DNA of 27,602 nt from Scytonema sp. UIC 10036 (GCF_009725235.1 NZ_WJFC01000179.1:1-27602), one strand, 5' to 3'; positions 1-7,988 are shown, counted from the stretch's first letter. Notes: generated from the letters alone by a model not told the origin. Translations and numbers: made by a program.

Positions 1-147
1 AGATGTTGTCAGTTATTTAGGGGGCTTTCTGTAATTAACAACTTCTCTACCAGTCCTATTGCGACAAATGCACGCTTAATTTTTTTGGACTAACACTCTT
101 GTGTTTATTTCTTATCTTTAATTTAGGTTATTTTCTCTTTTCTTTGT

Positions 148-160
148 TGCCACTCTGGCA
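148..160. promoter_or_regulatory. TGCCA-N3-TGGCA palindrome, one per unit
   Basis: A perfect 5-bp dyad with a 3-nt spacer (CTC) recurs in each full unit at 148 + 450n. It is kept at 4315-4327 in the diverged unit and at 4794-4806 (spacer TTT, extended to TTGCCA/TGGCAA) in the decayed remnant. Survival in all three generations suggests a protein-binding site. I do not recognise the regulator. Confidence 0.4.
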
Positions 161-260
161 TCTTTGTTAGGAGTTTTATAACCGTTAATTTCATCACACA
201 ATTCAAATCTCAGAGCCTAAAATCGTCTCTTTTTTGACTGGCAATGACTTAACTATCTTG

Positions 261-308
261 AATATATCATTCTTCTTTTGATGATGAATGCAGGGCAATA
301 CCCCTCAT
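261..308 (-). promoter_or_regulatory. HetR-like box and -10 element, repeated in every unit
   Basis: Read on the minus strand, GAGGGGTATTGCCCTGCAT (plus 290-308) is followed 23 nt later by TATATT (plus 261-266). From memory, the HetR site upstream of hetP contains GAGGGGTCTAACCCCTCA; the GGGGT-N4-CCC core is shared. The box would lie at about -36 to -54 from a start near plus 254, a position usual for an activator site. A small CATTC/GAATG inverted repeat (268-290) lies between box and -10. The same elements recur at +450 intervals (711-758 and so on to 3861-3908). Box, -10 and their 23-nt spacing are all kept in the diverged unit. Binding by HetR is inference. Confidence 0.45.
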
Positions 309-368
309 TTCTTCTTCGGCTCTACTCCCACTTCTAACTGTTAGTAATTAACCAAAATTCTCCCCAAT

Positions 369-440
369 AAAAAAAGAGTGGGAGCTAGCATACCAATCGC
401 TTTCATGCTCCCACTCATCATTTGCCGCTGAAGCGTTTCG
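369..440 (-). ncRNA. Candidate small RNA with intrinsic terminator, array copy 1
   Basis: On the minus strand a 10-bp perfect stem (GAGTGGGAGC / GCTCCCACTC, plus positions 407-416 and 376-385) encloses a 21-nt loop that can form a further small AGCAT/ATGCT helix, and is followed at once by seven T. This is the form of a Rho-independent terminator or the 3' end of a small RNA. The conserved block continues upstream to about 440 (a CTTCAGCGGC segment that recurs with one change in the diverged unit). The 5' end is inferred from where conservation stops. The diverged copy keeps the stem through G:U pairs, which fixes the strand. It could be a discrete RNA of about 65-70 nt, or the 3' end of a longer transcript of about 335 nt starting in the neighbouring unit. 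Confidence 0.65.
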
Positions 441-818
441 GAATATGTAGAGATGTTGTCAGTTATTTAGGGGGCTTTCTGTAATTAACAACTTCTCTAC
501 CAGTCCTATTGCGACAAATGCACGCTTAATTTTTTTGGACTAACACTCTTGTGTTTATTTCTTATCTTTAATTTAGGTTATTTTCTCTTTTCTTTGTTGC
601 CACTCTGGCATCTTTGTTAGGAGTTTTATAACCGTTAATTTCATCACACAATTCAAATCTCAGAGCCTAAAATCGTCTCTTTTTTGACTGGCAATGACTT
701 AACTATCTTGAATATATCATTCTTCTTTTGATGATGAATGCAGGGCAATACCCCTCATTTCTTCTTCGGCTCTACTCCCACTTCTAACTGTTAGTAATTA
801 ACCAAAATTCTCCCCAAT

Positions 819-890
819 AAAAAAAGAGTGGGAGCTAGCATACCAATCGCTTTCATGCTCCCACTCATCATTTGCCGCTGAAGCGTTTCG
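819..890 (-). ncRNA. Candidate small RNA, array copy 2
   Basis: Sequence identical to the hairpin RNA at 369-440. Confidence 0.63.
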
Positions 891-1268
891 GAATATGTAG
901 AGATGTTGTCAGTTATTTAGGGGGCTTTCTGTAATTAACAACTTCTCTACCAGTCCTATTGCGACAAATGCACGCTTAATTTTTTTGGACTAACACTCTT
1001 GTGTTTATTTCTTATCTTTAATTTAGGTTATTTTCTCTTTTCTTTGTTGCCACTCTGGCATCTTTGTTAGGAGTTTTATAACCGTTAATTTCATCACACA
1101 ATTCAAATCTCAGAGCCTAAAATCGTCTCTTTTTTGACTGGCAATGACTTAACTATCTTGAATATATCATTCTTCTTTTGATGATGAATGCAGGGCAATA
1201 CCCCTCATTTCTTCTTCGGCTCTACTCCCACTTCTAACTGTTAGTAATTAACCAAAATTCTCCCCAAT

Positions 1269-1340
1269 AAAAAAAGAGTGGGAGCTAGCATACCAATCGC
1301 TTTCATGCTCCCACTCATCATTTGCCGCTGAAGCGTTTCG
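1269..1340 (-). ncRNA. Candidate small RNA, array copy 3
   Basis: Identical hairpin and T-run, one unit further on. Confidence 0.63.
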
Positions 1341-1718
1341 GAATATGTAGAGATGTTGTCAGTTATTTAGGGGGCTTTCTGTAATTAACAACTTCTCTAC
1401 CAGTCCTATTGCGACAAATGCACGCTTAATTTTTTTGGACTAACACTCTTGTGTTTATTTCTTATCTTTAATTTAGGTTATTTTCTCTTTTCTTTGTTGC
1501 CACTCTGGCATCTTTGTTAGGAGTTTTATAACCGTTAATTTCATCACACAATTCAAATCTCAGAGCCTAAAATCGTCTCTTTTTTGACTGGCAATGACTT
1601 AACTATCTTGAATATATCATTCTTCTTTTGATGATGAATGCAGGGCAATACCCCTCATTTCTTCTTCGGCTCTACTCCCACTTCTAACTGTTAGTAATTA
1701 ACCAAAATTCTCCCCAAT

Positions 1719-1790
1719 AAAAAAAGAGTGGGAGCTAGCATACCAATCGCTTTCATGCTCCCACTCATCATTTGCCGCTGAAGCGTTTCG
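1719..1790 (-). ncRNA. Candidate small RNA, array copy 4
   Basis: Identical hairpin and T-run. Confidence 0.63.
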
Positions 1791-2168
1791 GAATATGTAG
1801 AGATGTTGTCAGTTATTTAGGGGGCTTTCTGTAATTAACAACTTCTCTACCAGTCCTATTGCGACAAATGCACGCTTAATTTTTTTGGACTAACACTCTT
1901 GTGTTTATTTCTTATCTTTAATTTAGGTTATTTTCTCTTTTCTTTGTTGCCACTCTGGCATCTTTGTTAGGAGTTTTATAACCGTTAATTTCATCACACA
2001 ATTCAAATCTCAGAGCCTAAAATCGTCTCTTTTTTGACTGGCAATGACTTAACTATCTTGAATATATCATTCTTCTTTTGATGATGAATGCAGGGCAATA
2101 CCCCTCATTTCTTCTTCGGCTCTACTCCCACTTCTAACTGTTAGTAATTAACCAAAATTCTCCCCAAT

Positions 2169-2240
2169 AAAAAAAGAGTGGGAGCTAGCATACCAATCGC
2201 TTTCATGCTCCCACTCATCATTTGCCGCTGAAGCGTTTCG
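2169..2240 (-). ncRNA. Candidate small RNA, array copy 5
   Basis: Identical hairpin and T-run. Confidence 0.63.
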
Positions 2241-2618
2241 GAATATGTAGAGATGTTGTCAGTTATTTAGGGGGCTTTCTGTAATTAACAACTTCTCTAC
2301 CAGTCCTATTGCGACAAATGCACGCTTAATTTTTTTGGACTAACACTCTTGTGTTTATTTCTTATCTTTAATTTAGGTTATTTTCTCTTTTCTTTGTTGC
2401 CACTCTGGCATCTTTGTTAGGAGTTTTATAACCGTTAATTTCATCACACAATTCAAATCTCAGAGCCTAAAATCGTCTCTTTTTTGACTGGCAATGACTT
2501 AACTATCTTGAATATATCATTCTTCTTTTGATGATGAATGCAGGGCAATACCCCTCATTTCTTCTTCGGCTCTACTCCCACTTCTAACTGTTAGTAATTA
2601 ACCAAAATTCTCCCCAAT

Positions 2619-2690
2619 AAAAAAAGAGTGGGAGCTAGCATACCAATCGCTTTCATGCTCCCACTCATCATTTGCCGCTGAAGCGTTTCG
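2619..2690 (-). ncRNA. Candidate small RNA, array copy 6
   Basis: Identical hairpin and T-run. Confidence 0.63.
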
Positions 2691-3068
2691 GAATATGTAG
2701 AGATGTTGTCAGTTATTTAGGGGGCTTTCTGTAATTAACAACTTCTCTACCAGTCCTATTGCGACAAATGCACGCTTAATTTTTTTGGACTAACACTCTT
2801 GTGTTTATTTCTTATCTTTAATTTAGGTTATTTTCTCTTTTCTTTGTTGCCACTCTGGCATCTTTGTTAGGAGTTTTATAACCGTTAATTTCATCACACA
2901 ATTCAAATCTCAGAGCCTAAAATCGTCTCTTTTTTGACTGGCAATGACTTAACTATCTTGAATATATCATTCTTCTTTTGATGATGAATGCAGGGCAATA
3001 CCCCTCATTTCTTCTTCGGCTCTACTCCCACTTCTAACTGTTAGTAATTAACCAAAATTCTCCCCAAT

Positions 3069-3140
3069 AAAAAAAGAGTGGGAGCTAGCATACCAATCGC
3101 TTTCATGCTCCCACTCATCATTTGCCGCTGAAGCGTTTCG
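3069..3140 (-). ncRNA. Candidate small RNA, array copy 7
   Basis: Identical hairpin and T-run. Confidence 0.63.
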
Positions 3141-3518
3141 GAATATGTAGAGATGTTGTCAGTTATTTAGGGGGCTTTCTGTAATTAACAACTTCTCTAC
3201 CAGTCCTATTGCGACAAATGCACGCTTAATTTTTTTGGACTAACACTCTTGTGTTTATTTCTTATCTTTAATTTAGGTTATTTTCTCTTTTCTTTGTTGC
3301 CACTCTGGCATCTTTGTTAGGAGTTTTATAACCGTTAATTTCATCACACAATTCAAATCTCAGAGCCTAAAATCGTCTCTTTTTTGACTGGCAATGACTT
3401 AACTATCTTGAATATATCATTCTTCTTTTGATGATGAATGCAGGGCAATACCCCTCATTTCTTCTTCGGCTCTACTCCCACTTCTAACTGTTAGTAATTA
3501 ACCAAAATTCTCCCCAAT

Positions 3519-3590
3519 AAAAAAAGAGTGGGAGCTAGCATACCAATCGCTTTCATGCTCCCACTCATCATTTGCCGCTGAAGCGTTTCG
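3519..3590 (-). ncRNA. Candidate small RNA, array copy 8
   Basis: Identical hairpin and T-run. Confidence 0.63.
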
Positions 3591-3968
3591 GAATATGTAG
3601 AGATGTTGTCAGTTATTTAGGGGGCTTTCTGTAATTAACAACTTCTCTACCAGTCCTATTGCGACAAATGCACGCTTAATTTTTTTGGACTAACACTCTT
3701 GTGTTTATTTCTTATCTTTAATTTAGGTTATTTTCTCTTTTCTTTGTTGCCACTCTGGCATCTTTGTTAGGAGTTTTATAACCGTTAATTTCATCACACA
3801 ATTCAAATCTCAGAGCCTAAAATCGTCTCTTTTTTGACTGGCAATGACTTAACTATCTTGAATATATCATTCTTCTTTTGATGATGAATGCAGGGCAATA
3901 CCCCTCATTTCTTCTTCGGCTCTACTCCCACTTCTAACTGTTAGTAATTAACCAAAATTCTCCCCAAT

Positions 3969-4040
3969 AAAAAAAGAGTGGGAGCTAGCATACCAATCGC
4001 TTTCATGCTCCCACTCATCATTTGCCGCTGAAGCGTTTCG
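3969..4040 (-). ncRNA. Candidate small RNA, array copy 9
   Basis: Identical hairpin and T-run. The promoter-like box next upstream on the minus strand lies in the diverged unit, at 4428-4475. Confidence 0.63.
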
Positions 4041-4427
4041 GAATATGTAGAGATGTTGTCAGTTATTTAGGGGGCTTTCTGTAATTAACAACTTCTCTAC
4101 CAGTCCTATTGCGACAAATGCACGCTTGATTTTTTAAATAATATTTGCTGTTTTAGGCAATGAGTTGTCTATCAATTTTAGATAAGTGTTCTGGTATCAG
4201 AGTTCGATTTTATAGTTAGCGATCTTAATTTTATTTGAGCTTTTGTACGGTTTTATAACAACACTTTACCGTTATTTATTGTCTTTAATTTATTTCATTT
4301 CCTCTTTTCTTTGTTGCCACTCTGGCACGTTTGTTAGAAGTCTAATAAACGTTAAATTCACTACAAAATTATATGAAAAAGTGTGTAAATACTTCTTTCA
4401 TGAGATGAAATAACTTGACTATTTTGA

Positions 4428-4475
4428 AATATATCATTCTGTTTATTGCTCAGAATGCAGGGCAATACCCCTCAT
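4428..4475 (-). promoter_or_regulatory. Conserved HetR-like box and -10 element in the diverged unit
   Basis: All 19 bases of the box (4457-4475) and the TATATT hexamer (4428-4433, minus strand) are unchanged from the identical units, with the same 23-nt gap, although the flanks differ. A transcript from here would run left and end at the hairpin of copy 9. Confidence 0.45.
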
Positions 4476-4536
4476 ATGTCAGTCTTCTCTAACAGTCTCT
4501 AAACTGTTAGCAATTAACGAAAATCATTTTTAAACT

Positions 4537-4610
4537 AAAAAAAAGTGGAAGCTAGCATATCAATCGCTTTCGTGCTCCCACTCTTTGTTTTGCTGCTGAA
4601 GCTTTACCAT
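4537..4610 (-). ncRNA. Candidate small RNA of the diverged unit
   Basis: The 5' arm GAGTGGGAGC is unchanged on the minus strand. The 3' arm is GCTTCCACTT instead of GCTCCCACTC. The two C-to-U changes turn G:C pairs into G:U pairs, so a minus-strand RNA still folds; a plus-strand RNA would have two A:C mismatches. Loop length (21 nt) and the GAAAGCGATTG loop core are kept, and a T-run of eight follows. This is the main evidence for the coding strand of the RNA. Confidence 0.6.
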
Positions 4611-4620
4611 TGGTAGGGAT

Positions 4621-5050
4621 TTCAGCCATGTTTACGTTCCTTCATCTAGCTGTTTTTACTCCGTCTACCTTCTTGTTTTGCGAAAAGTGTATCACAAATG
4701 ATTAAATATGTGATACACCCTGATAATAACACCCTTGAAGTCGTTTACCATCTTTAACTGTCTTTAATGTATTGAGCTTATTTATATCTCAGTTGCCATT
4801 TTGGCAATTCTTCTATTAATTAAAGATTGTTAAATATATAGCCTTTCTCAGTCTTATGAGGTACACCCCCCTTTCATCCCCCCAAGGTATCGGGGGGACA
4901 GAGGAGGGTAATTTCCGTACCTCACCAAGTTGAAATTGGCTGTAATACTGTTTATTAAAAAATAAATATTTTCTAGGAGAATTTAAAATCATTTATAAAA
5001 AAGGCCTGAAAAGTTGTCAGTAGTTTATTACCCTATTTTCAAAAAAATTA
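4621..5050. repeat. Decayed array remnant and inverted repeats; no gene
   Basis: A third, strongly eroded unit can be traced by a TCTTTAATGTATT tract, the TTGCCA/TGGCAA palindrome (4793-4807) and, at 5013-5031, a segment like the start of a unit (GTTGTCAG followed by TAGTTTATT). A perfect 10-bp inverted repeat with 12-nt loop lies at 4687-4718 (GTGTATCACA / TGTGATACAC). A larger hairpin at 4858-4923 has GAGGTAC/GTACCTC outer arms and a six C / six G inner stem, of a kind I take to be a dispersed cyanobacterial repeat. I see no hairpin RNA like those of the array here. Confidence 0.6.
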
Positions 5051-5051
5051 G

Positions 5052-5774
5052 TTATGAAGCACAGACAATTTCAAGGCTAGACCAGCGTTGGTGCAGTAAT
5101 CTAACTAGCGCCCACAAACCCCATGTTTCGCTACGGCGATGACCTACGGCGATCGCCTTCATTTTCGTTTCCTGCAAGGCAACATCGGCTCCTTTACGTA
5201 ATTGTCCTGTGATGTAGGCTGCGGCACCACGATTTGTGGCTTCTCGTACCAGTTCGTCTGTCATTGCACCCACAACGGCAATTTTGCGGACTTCTTCAGG
5301 GCTAGTAACTCCACGTATTTGCTCGTATCCACCAAAAATTTGACTGACGCGATCGCACAACTCAGCAAAGCTTTGCGTTGGAATTTCTCCAATCATTCCA
5401 ATGGATCTGTTTCTTTTCTCACCCAAAACTTCCAATCCAGACATTTCTAAAATCTTTGCCAATTCGGGATTAAATGAGAGTGTCAGGCGTTCATCAAATG
5501 CCAAATGATAAGAGATAACACCGATATCTGGTGCAAGTTGTCCTGCTTGAAGTTTCCAAGGTCGATGTAAGAACAGGGCATCTAAATTTTCTGCGTCAAC
5601 CCATTCTTGCAACTCCGTCCAAGGTTCTAGCGCTAAACCCAAACGCTTAATAGGACGTATTGACGGGAGATACACACCCCCTGGCTCTTCCTGAAAATAT
5701 TTATCAACACCTAAAGAGTTATTTAGGAATTCTGCTATCTCCGCTAAAAGAAGAGAACTATGCTCAAGAGTCAT
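5052..5774 (-). CDS. Nif3-like dinuclear metal centre protein (GTP cyclohydrolase I type 2-like)
   Basis: This 240-residue protein matches the NIF3/YbgI family in length and in its spaced blocks: DALFLHRPW (65-73), YHLAFDERL (89-97) and VGHRRSETWG (210-219). In E. coli YbgI two adjacent His, an Asp, a His and a Glu hold the metal pair. Here H70, D94, H212 and E216 are present, but the second His of the usual HH pair is R71, so metal binding may differ. The family forms a toroidal hexamer of poorly known function; some members are annotated as type 2 GTP cyclohydrolase I on thin evidence. The ATG start has an AGG eight bases upstream. The gene reads towards the repeat array and seems transcribed alone; I see no clear terminator after its stop. 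Confidence 0.85.
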   Translation of the reverse strand: MTLEHSSLLLAEIAEFLNNSLGVDKYFQEEPGGVYLPSIRPIKRLGLALEPWTELQEWVDAENLDALFLHRPWKLQAGQLAPDIGVISYHLAFDERLTLSFNPELAKILEMSGLEVLGEKRNRSIGMIGEIPTQSFAELCDRVSQIFGGYEQIRGVTSPEEVRKIAVVGAMTDELVREATNRGAAAYITGQLRKGADVALQETKMKAIAVGHRRSETWGLWALVRLLHQRWSSLEIVCAS

Positions 5775-6223
5775 AAAACCTCACGGTTCGTTTGGAACCT
5801 CACCTAAAGGCAGGGTTTTTCCAACATTATCCACTTGTGGGTAACTTTGGGTAAACTTTATCGAGCGGTGCCAACCCAATACTGCTCGGATAAAAATTTT
5901 TGTAGGTTGGGTTGAACGATAGTGAAACCCAACAAATACTTGTAAATGTTGGGTTTCGTTCCTCAACCCAACCTACCTGTTTTCCATAACAGTACTTCCA
6001 CGGGGATAAAAACTGTTTCCAAACTCTATATAGTCTTGGCACTTGTTACATTGTTTGGCACGAGGTTATTATTACAGTAACAACAGAACAAACGAAGCCT
6101 AATTGGATAAGTTCTGTCTTATACTAGGGGGAAACTCCTTTCAAAAGCACCAAGTTGTGCTTTGTCAAAAACTGTGAGTATAACTATTAACTCCATCTTT
6201 GATTTTTACTTTTTCATTCAAAA
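5775..6223. other. Intergenic region with a cyanobacterial inverted repeat
   Basis: Lies between the divergent Nif3-like gene and the small secreted-protein gene. The only clear structure is the inverted repeat at 5902-5976. The rest holds no reading frame that looks coding and no promoter I can place with confidence. Confidence 0.6.
5902..5976. repeat. Nested inverted repeat (dispersed cyanobacterial family)
   Basis: Outer 14-bp perfect arms GTAGGTTGGGTTGA / TCAACCCAACCTAC (5902-5915, 5963-5976) enclose 11-bp perfect inner arms GAAACCCAACA / TGTTGGGTTTC (5924-5934, 5947-5957). The whole can fold as one long hairpin. I recognise this motif as a common intergenic repeat in cyanobacteria. Confidence 0.8.
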
Positions 6224-6730
6224 ATGCGCCAGCTTGCACTACTTTTGGGTATTTGGGTAACTGCAGTTTCACTGCCCAATCAACCCTCTTTTGCAGAAAA
6301 TCCACCAATTCCACCAGCTTCTGACAAACCGTTGGAATTAAATTTATTGACCAATCCAACAGCTTCTGTTGTTACGGCTAACACCATCTACCAAGAGCAT
6401 TTGACAGTTCCTAGTTTGTGGTTGGCAAAGGAAAATTCGGAAAACAAACTTCTAGATAACTGGATAGCTTACCCAGTTTCTGGTACAGAACCTGCCAGAG
6501 TTGACTTGATCGTCAATCAACAAATTTGGAGTTTGCTAGATTATCTGGAACGCTATGATTTCGTGAATCGTTTGGGTACAGTCGCACGCAATTACGGTTA
6601 TAATGTGCGCGTGTTTAACTATCAACAAGAACGATTGGCAACCTATACATGTAATTTTAGTGCGAGTCCAGCTATGTGCAGAATAGACATGAATCTACAA
6701 AGCAAGCTGGGTTTACAAAGTCATAACTAG
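6224..6730 (+). CDS. Small secreted hypothetical protein
   Basis: The 168-residue product opens with a classic signal peptide: MRQ, a hydrophobic core (LALLLGIWVTAVSL, 4-17) and a likely cleavage after SFA (22-24). It is therefore probably periplasmic or exported. The mature part holds a proline-rich linker (29-32), then a mixed alpha/beta region with DLIVNQQIWSLLDYLERYDFVNRLG (about 93-117) and two cysteines (about 142 and 151) that could form a disulfide. I recognise no domain. No good Shine-Dalgarno precedes the ATG, but the signal peptide begins exactly there. It converges with the solute-binding protein gene, 70 bases away. Confidence 0.75.
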   Translation: MRQLALLLGIWVTAVSLPNQPSFAENPPIPPASDKPLELNLLTNPTASVVTANTIYQEHLTVPSLWLAKENSENKLLDNWIAYPVSGTEPARVDLIVNQQIWSLLDYLERYDFVNRLGTVARNYGYNVRVFNYQQERLATYTCNFSASPAMCRIDMNLQSKLGLQSHN

Positions 6731-6800
6731 GGGGCAGGGGTTAGGGCTTAGGGGGTAGACGCGTCAACGAATAAATTCTCCAGTCACCAGTTCCCTATCC

Positions 6801-7988
6801 CTACCCTTGAATGCGAGCAAATAACGATTGATACTGAGCCGTGGCTGTTGGTGACAGAGGAAGTAAAAAATCGCTTTTATCAAAAACCTCAGTATTCATC
6901 TGTAGTAAATTGCGTAAAGACTCTTGCAGATCGGACTTAGGTAGATTTGCGATCGCAGGTGAATTCGTTTTGGTGAGCAAAGATATTTCTCTAGCAATTT
7001 GAGGAGTTAAACAAAAATCTACCCACTGGTATAGTAAATCTCCATTTTCCTTGCCTGCAGGGCTTACCCAAAGGTCTGCCCATATTGCGGTTCCAGACTT
7101 GGGAACAACTACAGCAAGTTGGGGGTAACGCCCAAGTGTTTGGACAACATCATTTGACCAACCCACCGCCAACCAGGTGTCCCCAACAATCAGGGGTTCT
7201 AAATATTTTGTGGAACTGTAAAATTTCACCTGTCGATCCAGTGATACTAGTTCTTTTTCTAAATTCGGAACTTTATCAAGGTTTTCCTGATTGTAAGATT
7301 GACCCAACTTTTTTAAAACCAAACCAATGGCTTCTCTTGGCTGTTCCAGCACCGAAATACGTCCTTTGAGCTCATTTCGCCATAAATCGCTCCAATCTGT
7401 CGGTGTCCATCCTAATTCTTGGAACTTGTCACGGCGATAAACAATCACCGTGCTACCCCAACGATAAGGGACAGCCCAAACCTTTCCATTCGGGTCTATC
7501 TGACCTTTCTCATTGCGCGTTACTAAGTTTTGCCAACGCTTTGGTAAAGCAGACCACTGCTTTATTTTTGTCTCATCTAATGGTTTAATGAGCTTGTCCC
7601 CAATTGCCTGAGTTAACCAAAAATCTCCCATTGTCACTAAATCCGATGTAGCCGATTTTTGGTTAGATCCTATAAAAGGAAAGGAAAACCCCCATTCAGA
7701 TCCCTTAGTATTTGTTTTTTTCTGCCAATCTTTCAATTTCTCAAGTAAATGTTCTAACTGCTCTACCGGAGCAAACTTTAACTGTGCCTTCAATCCCTGG
7801 CTAAATTGACTTACCACTTGACCGGGGATTGAACCTTTTAACAACTGTACGTTGAGAGTTGGTTGATTGTTTTCACCACACCCAATCAGCAGTTGTGAAA
7901 GTGCTAGCGCACTTGTACTCAGTAAAAAAGACCGTCGCTCCATTGATTTTAAATTTGAGATGTCCGAACTTTCAGTTAAAAACGCCAT
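6801..7988 (-). CDS. Extracellular solute-binding protein, PotD-like (ABC transporter)
   Basis: This is a periplasmic binding protein of the spermidine/putrescine or iron type, which delivers a small ligand to an ABC importer. The N-terminus has a twin-arginine motif (ERRSFLL, 17-23), a hydrophobic stretch and a lipobox LLIGC with Cys37, so it is probably a Tat-exported lipoprotein. Family blocks include TSDLVTMGDFWLTQAIGDKLIKPLDETKI split over about 114-142, KVWAVPYRWGSTVIVYRRDKF (about 169-189) and WVDFCLTPQIAREI near the C-terminus. The ligand cannot be read from sequence. Translation may start at the internal ATG at 7943 (MERRSFLL), which gives a more usual short n-region; neither start has a clear Shine-Dalgarno. 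No permease or ATPase gene adjoins it. Confidence 0.85.
   Translation of the reverse strand: MAFLTESSDISNLKSMERRSFLLSTSALALSQLLIGCGENNQPTLNVQLLKGSIPGQVVSQFSQGLKAQLKFAPVEQLEHLLEKLKDWQKKTNTKGSEWGFSFPFIGSNQKSATSDLVTMGDFWLTQAIGDKLIKPLDETKIKQWSALPKRWQNLVTRNEKGQIDPNGKVWAVPYRWGSTVIVYRRDKFQELGWTPTDWSDLWRNELKGRISVLEQPREAIGLVLKKLGQSYNQENLDKVPNLEKELVSLDRQVKFYSSTKYLEPLIVGDTWLAVGWSNDVVQTLGRYPQLAVVVPKSGTAIWADLWVSPAGKENGDLLYQWVDFCLTPQIAREISLLTKTNSPAIANLPKSDLQESLRNLLQMNTEVFDKSDFLLPLSPTATAQYQSLFARIQG

Larger units (their letters stand above)
1..4127. repeat. Tandem array of an identical 450-bp unit (9 full copies plus 77 bp)
   Basis: Units begin at 1, 451, 901, 1351, 1801, 2251, 2701, 3151 and 3601, and a tenth starts at 4051 and matches up to 4127. 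I see no base difference among the nine full copies. No reading frame of 60 codons or more lies in the array on either strand, and no HIP1 site occurs in it, unlike the genes to the right. Each unit contains, in plus-strand order, a TGCCA-N3-TGGCA palindrome (unit positions 148-160), a minus-strand -10-like box (261-266), a HetR-like box (290-308) and a hairpin with T-run on the minus strand (369-416). The array starts at the window edge, so the total copy number is unknown. Perfect identity implies recent amplification or continuing homogenisation; an assembly effect cannot be excluded. Confidence 0.97.
4128..4620. repeat. Diverged copy of the array unit
   Basis: Right of 4127 the sequence stops being identical but keeps the order of the unit: the TCTTTAATTTA tract, the TGCCA-N3-TGGCA palindrome (4315-4327), the AATATATCATTCT block (4428-4440), the HetR-like box (4457-4475) and the hairpin RNA (4537-4583). 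Long stretches between these elements have changed by substitution and indel, so the elements stand out as conserved islands. The CATTCTG/CAGAATG inverted repeat (4435-4441 and 4451-4457) is longer here than in the identical units. This looks like an old array member outside the homogenised part. Confidence 0.85.

Noticed and set aside
66..86. Plus-strand terminator (GCG/CGC stem then T-run)
   Set aside because: The stem is only 3 bp and the T-run is interrupted in the next unit at 4128; too weak.
354..409. A 21-codon minigene inside the hairpin on the minus strand (MKAIGMLAPTLFLLGRILVNY is too long to rely on; starts MKAIGML)
   Set aside because: In the diverged unit the ATG is ACG, while the stem is kept by G:U pairs. 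Conservation follows RNA structure and not a peptide.
1..450. PatS/PatX-like RGSGR peptide gene in the unit
   Set aside because: No reading of the unit that I checked gives an RGSGR-coding segment; the sequence is too AT-rich for it.
1..4127. CRISPR array
   Set aside because: The repeated unit is 450 bp and identical throughout, with no alternation of short repeats and unique spacers, and no cas gene is present.
4858..4923. Terminator of the Nif3-like gene
   Set aside because: It is strong as a hairpin, but no T-run follows on the minus strand and it is about 130 bases past the stop; a dispersed repeat is more likely.
1..5050. Insertion sequence or integrated element
   Set aside because: No transposase or integrase frame, no terminal inverted repeats around the array and no flanking duplication are visible.
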